64,000 nucleotides of DNA from Xestospongia bergquistia (Eukaryota > Porifera > Demospongiae > Haplosclerida > Petrosiidae): assembly GCA_963965975.1 (NCBI GenBank), contig OZ014411.1, positions 14,834,501 through 14,898,500 of the forward strand, given 5' to 3'. This document shows, piece by piece, positions 34,001 through 45,200 of this stretch. Positions within the stretch are counted from its first letter, which is position 1. The number at the start of each line of letters is the position of its first letter. The translations under genes and the position numbers were made by a program. The notes under the pieces are model-generated. The model had not been told where the DNA came from, ran no database searches, and was given only the letters and a program-made list of their open reading frames with translations.

Positions 34001-37000
34001 GTGCAGTTGCTTCTGCAATATAATACAGATCCTAATATTTGTAGCAAGGTCAGCAGTCTATGATGTCTTTTGTTCACAATCTATTTTTATTCAGGATGGT
34101 GATACTGCATTGCATATTGCCTGCAAACAAGGTCATACAAATATTATACAATCGTTGCTATCTCAAGGAGGAGATACAACTATTACAAATAATGATGGTA
34201 ACACTCCATTAGATGAATGTCAAGACAATATCAAGGATGAAATTGCTAGTCTTTTCTCTAAATACAATCCAAAACGAGGTGACATATTGAACAACAACTA
34301 TGTAGTACTCCTACTTGTTTGATTTGTTATTATTTAGTTTTGGAAGATGTGTCTAAATGGAATATTGAATACCTCAATGAAGAGCAGGTTTTTGAGAAAC
34401 CAGAGTATGGAGTCAAGTTTGTCATTCCACCATCATCAGTGGAAATAGGGCATGAAGTCAAAACTGAAGTTAAAGTAGTTGCACCAGAGGAGTCAGATAT
34501 CATCCTCCCTCCTGATGTTGAGCTTGTTAGTTGTTTCTACAAGATTGAAACAACAGGAAAATTTTCCAGACCTATTGAGCTTCATCTTCAACATAACATT
34601 GAGCTAAGGTCACAAGAGGAAAGCCAACAGCTAGCCTTTGTCAGAGCGAAAGGACCACCACCCTACAAGTTTGAGCTTTTATCAACTGAATCAGAGCAAG
34701 TGTTCAGACCTTACAACAATTCTGGTGTTTTAGGAATCTCTGATTTCTCTTTTGTCGCTGTTGTCATGAAAGGAATAAAGAGTGCTCTATTTAGGCAACC
34801 ATCTTGCAGCTATGTATTGACAGTCTTTCTCAAGGAGATGATGAAGTTTTGTTGGGAAATACAAGCAGTGGTCACAAAAAATCTTGGACCTTTTCTTGAG
34901 GTATGCAGACATTATGAAAAGAGAACTACAACACTATATTACCACTGAATACATGTTCTTTTGCCTGTATTAGAGAGTGAACACAGAGAAACGTTTTGAA
35001 ACTTGGAAAAGGATAGATCAAGTTGCTATTGTTGATCCTGACATTAATGAAGTTACAATTGCTAATGAATGTTATGACATTAAGCCAATGATGAATCCAT
35101 TTCAAGTAAAGTCATAGTTGATGTTGTGAACTTAACTTGTTTTGTTTAAGGTTTCTAGGAAACTCATTGATCAATGTCAACCAGACACTGCCCTACCTTA
35201 CTTAAAATTTAAGGTCTCTCTTATAGATAAGAAGGAACTCGCTGACCTAGAGCTTACTTTTAATGGAATAAGTGAACAGATGAGTATGGTAATTGCTAGT
35301 TATGATTTGCAACAACAGCAGGAGAAAACAAGTGAGTGTCAATAAAGATGAAATATACTCATGTTTTAATTATTGCCATGTGAGCTTTTCCAAAATACTG
35401 AAGTATTATATAGAAATGTACGTTCCTTTTCCTAACATAGCTCACTCTACCAGCAATACTTCCACTACTATTCCTACTCCCAACATGGTTACTTTTACCA
35501 CTATTCCAACTACTGCCAGTATGTCTACTTCCACCAGTAATCCACCTAATATCCATATGCAGTCATCATATCCATTAGGAATATCTGATGAATTATTACG
35601 TGAGTTATGTAATATGTAAGTTAATGTATAATTTTGTTATTAAGTTAATTGAATCATCTTTCACATTTTCTCATTATTAGGCAAACAGCCCAAGAAAAAT
35701 CACCTAACAAGAGTACTTCATGACATTAAGTACATGTGGAATACTATTGGTGAACAACTTGAAGTGCGTTATGGTGATATAAAGTCTGCTGAATATAATG
35801 TGGCATATGACCATACCACAAAACTGTCAGAAGTCCTTCAGGTGTGGATAGATAAGAGAACATGTGAAGTGTCTTGGAGAATGATCATCACCGTTATCAA
35901 GGAACCACCTGTAGAAAACAAAGTAGTAGCTGAGAAAATATATAAATTCTTAGTAAGACCTGATATCAGGAATGAATATATCTCTTCTGATCAACCTGGT
36001 ATAGTTTACAAAATTGTATTTAACAATTGTTCCTGTGTTGTTGTATAGGTCAAGTGATTACCACTTTTAATTCTCCACCTCCAATTCCACCAAAACCTGC
36101 TGGCATAAAAGGTATAACTATATAGCTATATTGTTGAATTAGAAAATGACTTATTTATATCTTAATGTAGATTGCCCTGTTTTTGCTACCACATCATCTC
36201 CAAGTGCACCCAAACCAGCTAAAAATAAAGGTATACACAACCCAATAGACTGATAGATACTAACTAAATTCACTATAGATCATTTATCTGACATTCCACC
36301 TCCAAATACACCAAAATATGCTGAGAAGATAGGTATGCAATAACTAGAGAAATCTCTATCTTGAACATGTTTAAAGGGATTTAAATATTCTTGTTTAGTG
36401 GAGGTAGATGAAATGGAACTAGAAGCTCCCCTACAATCAACCAATCCTATTGGAGTAAGTTAATTAGTTATTGTGATTTATTGCTATAATATTTTGTGAT
36501 GTCTTTTCATAAAACAGTTATCTATTGTAGTAACATATACCACAAGTGGTTATACTTAAATTTAAATGTTCTTCTGAAGTTTCAAGTGCATGCACAATAA
36601 TCTCTTTATGTACACATGCACACACATACATGTTTCACAAAGTGCCACAATAAGTTAAATTTGAGTATCATTTATCTCTTGATATGCATGTGACTTGCAC
36701 ACAATATATATTTTTAGTTACAAATTTATTAAAATTAATGTTGAAAGGTACTCATCAATTTTAGCATTCTTGCTATATATATTTCCTCTAAAAGTTATTA
36801 TATATATTTAGATGATTACTAATAATGATTAAGTTCGCAATAAAAGAAAATAGACTTACCATTTTGGCTTAGCCTACTGAAAAAAAAATTAATATTAAAT
36901 TCTACGAAGTAAAACATGATAAATTCATTTCTCCATTAGTTTGCTGCACATCGTCTTCATAAACAAGCTAAACAATGGGAGGAGAAAGATAATGATATGA

Positions 37001-40000
37001 TACTAGCTACTAAGCGTATGGCCAGACTGATGATGCAAATTTCAAAGTTTGCCCAGTAAGTGTTATAGAGTGAAATTTATACTTCAATATGTAGTTTATT
37101 TAATGTTCATAAACAATAATGATGTTCTGAACATTACAAATACAAGTATTTATACCTGTAATTTTGGCCTGTTATCAATGACAGTAGTACCATACCCTGA
37201 GCAATGTACTATAATGTATTACATTCAGTTTGAACATAATTATGATAATATTTCTTTTATAGAGATGAAGATAGTGATGTCAATTCTAAAGGAGACTTTA
37301 TCGAAACAGCTAATCTTATTGTCAAAGACAGTAAGGAGGTTGCTGAAATAGCTACTAAAGTTGCTAAACTCTGTACAGACACACAACTGAAAAATGTAAG
37401 TTATAGAGTTTGATAATAAAAACATTCATGTATAGAGTATGTTTTAATGTTATATGTGTAGCAAGTAGTTTTATAATTATACATTATGAGCACTTCTTAT
37501 ACGAATTAATGGAATCTGTAATTTTATTCACACCTTAGTTTGGTCATTTTCAAACTTCCTGTTCATTCAAGTGTTGTATATTCCTTATAGGCTCTGTCAC
37601 TGGTTATTGTTAATATTTCAACTTGTGCCACGCAACTCAAAATTAATGTTGGTGTGCATGCAAGAAGAGGAGATGGTAAGCTATAAACTGTGGAGTATTA
37701 GTGTAAAACCATTGTTATAACCTAGAATGGGAGTATACTTATTGACCAAGATAATATATTCCTCATACCTGATAGTATCATAGAATAGACTTAGTTTTAA
37801 AAGGTTTTAAATACATGCTATTGATGAAAGAAACTAATAAATAACTTAAATACTAACATGTGGTCAAAAGCAACTAACTTATGGCCAAGCTTAATGTACC
37901 AGTTAGTAACAAATTAATTAAGAATAGGTGGATGGATACCTAGAGTCTGCATAAAAAAGTGAAGTAAAAGTATTTAATAAAGACTAAATATAATATATTG
38001 ATAAGTGGGATTTTGATCTCATAGTCACTTTGTCTTGACCCCAACAAGTATTGGCATGATACTTTATGTATAACTTTTAAGTTAGTCTATTATCTTATTC
38101 ATTGGTCAGACATTTTGTAAACAATGTTTTGTTTTATAAAATCTGTTCTTTTGATTCTTACGTTCTTGCAACAATAAAGATCCATGCAGTAATGTTTTCT
38201 CTGACAGACAAGTGAATGCATGCTTCCATACTTGATTATACATGTATGTTCTGATAATAAATTTATGTAATAGCTTTACTGTCTGTCTTGTGCTAAGTTA
38301 CTTAGCAATTAGCTAACCATTACTAGTTTATGGATAAATTAGTGATTACTCATAAGACTAATAAATATTAATCTTCAAACAGACCCAAAAGAAGATAAAG
38401 AAACTACTGAAATTTTGACAATCAATGCCGAGAATCTGATGAATGCTGTGTCTGAAGTAATCAATGTCACTGAGAGTGCTATAATAGCAGTTCCTCCTGA
38501 ATCTCATGCTCAACTAACTGGCCTAACGAGTTGGGTCAAAAGATCAGCTGAAACTCTGCCATCTGACATTCAACTTAGTACTACTTGTCAGTCAGGTATT
38601 ATTAAAGAACTTACTTGTAATACATAATTCATATTGCACATTGTGTTATCACTGAAGACCACTCTTTTGATTCACCAGCTTCAATTTCAAAAAAGCCTGC
38701 TAATGAAATAGGTAGACTATTTATATTTTAACCAAATGCTAACACTTAGTTCCATGCATTTTAGATGATGATAAGAATCCTGCAGGCACCTCTACCAACA
38801 ATGAAGGTTTGTCTACATGTGCATCTAATTGTTGTTACAAAATAAACCCATCAGAAACCACTTCAGTGGTGTCAGAAAAGCTAAGCATAGAAAAAACAGG
38901 TTTGTTATAGCATTCAAAGTACATATGCATCTTACCTAACCTATAAAATTTAACTCCAACTCCATGCATTAAAGGTGATGATAAAAAGCCTGCAGGCACC
39001 TCTTCCAACAATGAAGGTTTGTATGTATGTATACATCAAACTGTTGTTACAGAATAAACCCTTTAGAAATCACTTCCATAGCATTAGAAAAGCCTAGCAT
39101 GGAAAAAACAGGTTTGTTATAGCTTTTAAAAGTACATATGCATCATAGTTAAACTACACATTTTAATTTTATACACTTCAGATGATGATAAAAATCCTGC
39201 AGGCACCTCTTCCAACAATGAAGGTTTGTGTATATGTATACATCAAACTGTTGTTACAGAATAAACCCTTTAGAAACCACTTCCATAGCATTAGAAAAGC
39301 CTAGTATGGAAAAAACAGGTTTGTTATAGCTTTTAAAAGTACATATGCATCATAGTTAAACTACACATTTTAATTTTATACACTTCAGATGATGATAAAA
39401 ATCCTGCAGGCACCTCTACCAACAATGAAGGTTTGTGTATATGTGTACATCAAACTGTTGTTACAGAATAAACCCTTTAGAAACCACTTCCATAGCATTA
39501 GAAAAGCCTAGTATGGAAAAAACAGGTTTGTTATAGCTTTTAAAAGTACATATGCATCATAGTTAAACTACACATTTTAATTTTATACACTTCAGATGAT
39601 GATAAAAATCCTGCAGGCACCTCTACCAACAATGAAGGTTTGTATATATGTGTACATCGAACTGTTGTTACAGAATAAACCCTTTAGTAACTACTTCAGT
39701 AGCATCAGAGAAGCTTAGTATGGAAAAAACAGGTTTGTTATAGCATCTAAAGTACATGTGCATCATACATAAGGTACATAATTTAGTTCCATGCATTTTC
39801 AATGGTGATAGAAATCCTATAGTAAGTATATACATGTGCATCATAGCAAAGCTACAAAATTTACTTTCATACACTTCAGATGGTAATAAAAATCCTTTAG
39901 CCAACTCAACACTTACATAATTTCCTATTCTGCATGTTTCCATTTACAATCTCCTTGAATTAATAAATTATTAAACTATTTTGATTTAGCACATGCTATT

Positions 40001-40192
40001 GCTTTAGTCTAATGTGGAAATTTAGACTAAATTCATTGTTTCTGGTATTTTATTGCATTGTCTGGATATGTTAATAAGTTGTATGTTTTTTATTCACTAG
40101 GGAAGAATGATAGTTTAAGTTACTGGCCTTTGTTGCTGTTGGGAGCTATTTTTGTTGTTGTTTTGGCTTATTTTATATACAAACTAAACTAG
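25036..40192 (+). CDS. Ankyrin-ZU5-Death-vinculin-tail protein with C-terminal membrane anchor
   Basis: About 36 coding exons, about 1,503 aa. The MDQ start exon (25036-25044) is followed by ankyrin exons at 25457, 25911, 27109, 27497, 28110, 28691, 29248, 30546, 30807, 31017, 31708, 32347, 32587, 32801, 33025, 33718, 33950 and 34095, mostly 99 bp and phase 0 (residues about 4-600, e.g. [16 protein letters not shown]-like helices). Then come ZU5 (34338-34900; [15 protein letters not shown]), exons 34974-35105, 35151-35331 and 35441-35599 (Ser/Thr/Pro-rich), a Death-like domain (35681-35998; [20 protein letters not shown]), Pro-rich small exons 36049-36454, a vinculin-type tail (36940-38595), a linker (38658-39732) and the anchor exon 40101-40192, [20 protein letters not shown] then KLN. 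There is no signal peptide, so a tail-anchored, cytosol-facing protein is inferred. Linker exon choice is the least certain part. Confidence 0.92.
25457..34278 (+). other. Ankyrin exon array of gene 1, one repeat per exon
   Basis: Eighteen ankyrin exons. Fourteen are exactly 99 bp (33 codons), two are 102 bp ending CEKK (31708 and 33025), one is 93 bp (30807), and the first is a 93-bp capping repeat. All run phase 0 to phase 0, so any exon can be gained, lost or skipped without a frame change. Introns show blockwise duplication: the 31708-32347 pair and its intron reappear as 33025-33718, and the introns after 27497 and 28691 match each other. The consensus end is ADPNICNK followed by GTCAGT or GTTAGT. 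Confidence 0.9.
31143..31615. mobile_element. hAT-like MITE with TIR CAGGGTTTCATTT
   Basis: Starts CAGGGTTTCATTT and ends AAATGAAACCCTG, perfect 13-bp inverted ends. The flanks ..TGTAT and TGTAT.. give a probable short target duplication. The interior has G and C runs and the phrase GGGGGTCTGGAGGCATGCTC, which resembles a widespread marine-invertebrate repeat; a related piece lies near 62365. There is no ORF. It sits in the intron between ankyrin exons 31017 and 31708. Confidence 0.85.
36940..38595 (+). other. Vinculin/alpha-catenin-like tail domain encoded by four exons
   Basis: Exons 36940-37055, 37263-37395, 37591-37675 and 38383-38595. The start reads [20 protein letters not shown] against [20 protein letters not shown] in human vinculin (known sequence). 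Next come [20 protein letters not shown] against [20 protein letters not shown], then [17 protein letters not shown] against IPTISTQLKILSTVKAT, then [20 protein letters not shown] against [20 protein letters not shown]. The collinearity over about 150 residues is strong evidence for the vinculin tail fold. That fold binds F-actin and acidic lipids in vinculin; binding here is inference. Confidence 0.9.
38765..39732. repeat. Five tandem 207-bp units, each carrying a 42-bp and a 30/33-bp exon
   Basis: Units begin after CAG or AAG at 38764, 38974, 39181, 39388 and 39595, spaced 210, 207, 207 and 207. Each has an exon [10 protein letters not shown](T/S)NNE (38765-38806, 38975-39016, 39182-39223, 39389-39430, 39596-39637) and a microexon (A/V)(L/V/S)SEK- or [10 protein letters not shown]-like (38867-38899, 39082-39111, 39289-39318, 39496-39525, 39703-39732). 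Junctions are phase 1. Middle units are almost identical. The result is a hydrophilic linker of about 25 residues per unit between the vinculin tail and the membrane anchor. Degenerate further units lie at about 39797 and 39879. Confidence 0.85.
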
Positions 40193-42243
40193 ACTGTGAA
40201 CTTAGTTTAATACTTTGATTTGTGTCATCAAGTATTTTTTTAAATTACAAATATTTACAAAACACAAGCAAGTAATGACAGATAGGATAATATCAAGACA
40301 ATGACATAATTGCAAAGAGCTTGATGAATGATTTGGAGGAAGAAAGCGGGAAAGAAAGCACAGCAAAAGCAGTAACTTGTGCAAAATGTACTACACCTCC
40401 AAGAAACTAGTCTTGTTTGGAAGATGCCTTTGGTTTATTTCAGGTACGTTCCTGGGCAAATGATAATGTTTCTTTAAAATTAGAAACCAGTTCTAAAGAC
40501 AGATGTGCTGTAAAAGCTAGTACCAAAGTAACAACTAATCAGAACAAAACTGGCAATAATATAAAGAGGCATATATAATTAACTTCCACTGAAAAGATGC
40601 TGTGTTTAAAACTTTTTATTTGATTGTCATGCGTTCGTAAGGATACAGATATAATGAACTTAGCACAATATGATAATAATGAAGCTTACTATAGCTATGT
40701 ATGGAAAAGAACACTCATTAAAGTTTGATAAACATCTGCTAATTGTCCTTAGAGAATTTTGACATTGTAAATAGCTGCTGCTTTCCCACCTTCCCAGGAC
40801 TTGAATGAGTGTATTTACAACCATCCTAGCTACTTCTAGGCTTGCTGATTGATGCCTTTCTTTGAAGAGTAGGTGTAATCTTCTCTTTTAATTTTGTCTG
40901 CAATTACAGAGTCCCTTATATAAAAGCAGCTCTGTTGACAGCACCCTAGTTCCTAAATATCATAACAGCAGTGACCAGACTGATATTGGAGTGAAAACAG
41001 CTTATTGATATGTACACACCTTGACAGAATGGGTCAGTTTTGCTTTGTGAAATGTTAATCCAAATCACTAAAGGTGCATGATAGCTGTCCAGGGTCAATG
41101 CATGTCAAGGAGATGTCACCCCAGCCCCACTTTAGCGCTATATAGTGGGGCTAGCCTTTTGTAATAGATACTATGTTATGCACATGTGGAGGAAAAGGGG
41201 GAATAAAGCTAAGGCCATTCTAACATTTCAAAAATAATAGCCACCATTGAAGATGTGCACAGCCTTATGTAGTGATGAAGAGCTAAAGCATGACTGAAAG
41301 ATTCATAAGGATATGAAGAAAGGTATTCCTTGGCTAACAACTATGTAGACAGCATGGCTGAGTTAACCTAAATAGGACTACAATTCATTTTTCTTGCAGT
41401 AATGGCAGTCTTTTCATCTCGTAATCTTGGCCTTTGGGCTGCAGCTTTAGTGAAGATAGTTTAAACTGGAAGGACAGTGTGTCTATTTCCATGCCAGGAA
41501 ATGTTAATAAGGTGCATGGACCCTTTATCATTGAGAGACAAAAAGAACTGCTAACTGTAAGCAAATCTGTAAGTGTTTGTATAAACACAAGATACATAGA
41601 GCCAAACTTGGGGCTCCCTATGAAGTGAAACTAATGCAGGTAGTGTAGGGCATGTTGGATATTGTGAAAAGTTTTGGGGCAAAGCCTAACCCAAAGCACA
41701 GTGTAAATTCAAGAAACACTTGGCCATTTCAGTGCACAGTTATAGCTCTTCCATATGAATTAGGATGATCATGTATGCATTTATGAGGTTAAGGGTCATC
41801 TGATGTGAGGTTTTGCTTGACATCAAAGGTTAGAGAGAGGCAAAATGCTGATATGTACTTGGCGATGTATTCTGGTAGCACTATTGAGTTCTCTCCCACA
41901 GCTCATGTTTTACTTGATGACATAGATTGCCATTTTGTTTTCTCTATTCCTTTTTTACTTAATATTATTTTTTAAATGACTTAGTATTTTTAGACTTTTA
42001 ACAATTATTAAAGCAAATTGACCTACATATTACTAGCATTGAAATGTTCATGCATTACACCCTCAATTTAAATAACTTCTATTTTAATTACGTGATCATT
42101 TCACCATTGTCGTTACCATTACCTTATATTTACCTTAAATTAATAGCAATAGTTTAATAATAATTATTTTGCAAATAAGTTCATGAAAATTTGATCATGT
42201 ATTATTTTAATTGACAAAGTTAGTGTTATTGTTTTTACTATAA
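40193..42243. other. Intergenic region between the two ankyrin paralogues
   Basis: No gene recognised. A 9-bp-arm hairpin AGCCCCACT/AGTGGGGCT lies at 41123-41152. Short frames at 41385-41628 overlap on both strands and are unsupported. The 5' end and first exon of the second ankyrin gene should lie here but could not be identified. Confidence 0.5.
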
Positions 42244-45200
42244 AATGACAGTCTAATTAACTCTGTTGAGAAGGGAGATTTGTCTGGTGTAGAATATGCT
42301 CTCTCAAGAGAAGCTAATGTAAATGCTACAAATAAAGTAAGTTTATTTTATTTATTGTACAACAGAATACATATTTATTAATTACTTAACTAGTCTAACT
42401 AGGTTTTTTTTGAATGTTAGGAGTATCATTAATTAATTGTTTCTCTGCTAACTTTGGAACTTGGGATCCACTTTGGTTTCTATAAAAATCCCTAAATATC
42501 ATACTAAGAAGCTGAGACAAATATCTTAACTATTGTCACTGTTTAGTTGATAATTATCCAGAATTGCCAGACATTGTATACTTACTAGCTTTATGTAACT
42601 TTTATGGGATGTATATATGTTTGTACTCTTTGTGTAATAAGATAGGTGATAATTTAATTGTTTTTACAATAGATTGGATGGGCGGGCCTTCATATTGCAA
42701 GTTCTGAAGGGTATACAAACATTGTGGAAGTATTAGTCAACCATGGAGCTAACATTGATATTGGTATTAAGGTACTTCAGAATATGAAATGTACATAAGC
42801 ATAGTAAAAACACAACAAATGTGTACTAAAAACAAAGGGAAACCATTGCATAATTTCTAAATGTATGTAATACAACATTGTCATTTTGTTTATTATAATG
42901 TTTTTTTTCATACTTATGGTGCTATAATCATTTGTCATTTGAATGTGTCCTTTACATTAAATATAATAGTCGGTAAGTGTGATAATGCAATAATGTTGTT
43001 TGGTTTTAGTTTACTTGTTTTTTGCCTCCATCTTCATGTTTGCTATGATTACTTGTCATCTATATGTGTCCTTTACAATATAAAAGCGTGTAAGTGTGAT
43101 ATAATGTAGTGTAATTTCTAATTTTGTTTGATCCAATGTTCTCATTTTGTTTACTCTATTATTTCTTTTTTTCAAATTAATGGTGATGTAATAACTTTTA
43201 TGTCCTTTGCAATATAATAGGATGTAAGTATGATATAATATACTGTAATTTGTAAGTATAGTCAATACAACAATATCATTTGGTATACTGTATTATATTT
43301 CCCTATTTTATGATTCTGTAATAATTTGTCATCTGAATCTGTCCTTTACAATATAATAGGAGGTAAATGGGATATAATATAGCATAGTTTATAATTTTAT
43401 TTACTATATTTTTATGTTCTCTTTTACTTTATTATTAATTGTTCCACTTTGTACTAACTTATGTTAATGTGTCCTTTACAACATAATAGATGGTTAGTGT
43501 GATATAAATTAGTATAATTTCTTAGTTTATTTAATGCATTGTTATTATTTCGTTTACTCCATTATATTTTGTTTCCATATTTATGATGCTGTCATCCTAA
43601 TGTGTGTTCTTTACAAATATAATAGTTTGTAAGTGTTACATAACGTAGTATAACATTATTCATTGCATTATTTTCATTCTGTTTGCTCTATTATTTCTAT
43701 TCCCTCGTTTATGTTGCTGTTATTACTCATTATCTAAACATATATTCTTTACAATATAATAGCATGTAAGTATAATATGATGTAGTATGTTTTCTAATTA
43801 ATTGTTGTCATTTTTTACTCTATTTCTTCATCATTTATGCTATTGTGAATACTTGTCATCTCATTATATCATTTACATTATAATAGGAGGTAAGTGTGAT
43901 ACATTGAAATAGAACTTCTAAAGTATATTCAATGCATTACTACCATTTTTGTGTACTCTATTATTTTTTTTCACCATTTATGGTACCATGATTGCTTGTC
44001 GTCTGAATGTGTCCTTTATAATATAATAGTTTGTAAGTGTGATATAATGTAACATATTTTTTAAGTTTATTAATTGTATTGTTGTCACTTTTTTACTCTA
44101 TTTTTTGCTTCCACATTTATTGTACTCTGATTGGTTGTCATATGAATGTGTCCTTAAAATAAAATAGGAGGTAAGTGTGATAAAAATGAACATACTTTTA
44201 ATTTTATTTAATGTAATATTTCATTTTATTTACCCAGTTATTATTTTTTAATTTCTATATTTATTATATAATGATTGTCTTCTGAATGTCTCCTTTAAAA
44301 TATGATAGGCTGTAAGTGAGATATACTTCAATTTAATTTTGATGGGTTGTATTTCTTTTCTCTTTTTCTGTTTCCCGATTCCTCATTTATGGTACTGTAA
44401 TTATTTGTCATCTGAATATATACATGTCATACAATAGGAGGTCAGTGTGATGCAATGTAATACAGTTTCTAAGTATAATCAATGGACAGTTGTCATTTTC
44501 TTTACTTATTCTTTTTTCTTTATTTATGGTACTGTGATAACTTTTATTTACTTTTGGTAGTGGGTAAGTGTGCCATATGATTTAAATGTATTCAATGCTT
44601 TGTTGTGACTTTGTTTACTCTTATTATTTTTTTGATTCTAATTTTATGGTGCTGTAATAACTTGTCATATGAATGTGTGTTTTATAATAGTTTGTAAGTG
44701 AAATACAACATACTATAATTTTTAAGTGTATTCAATGCATTGTTACTTTTTTCTTTAGCTTAATATGATTTTATTTCATGTTCACTATGCTGTAATAATT
44801 TTTCATCTGAATGTTTCCTTTACAATATAATAGGAGGTATGTTTGATATAATGTAATATAATTTTTAAGTTTATTCATAATGTTGTTGTTTTGTCTATCC
44901 TATTTTTTGTTTCACATATACTGTGCTACAATTAATTGTCATTTGAATCTATTCTCTGCATTAATTATAATAGAGGGTAAGCATGATGTTATATAATGTA
45001 ATTTCTAGGTTTTTTTTAATGCATGTTGTCATTTCAATTTTCTCTACTATTTTGTTTCCACAATTTGGTGTTCTGGTTACTTGTCATTTGAATGTGTCCT
45101 TTGTAATATAATAGATGGTAAGTGTGATATGATGCGGTAATGCATTGCTTTCATATGGTTTCCTTAATTAATTTTTTTGTTTCCATGTTTATGGTGCTGT

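Noticed and set aside
41123-41152. Riboswitch or terminator-like hairpin
   Set aside because: A 9-bp stem with a 12-base loop in intergenic animal DNA has no adjacent gene feature; probably incidental.
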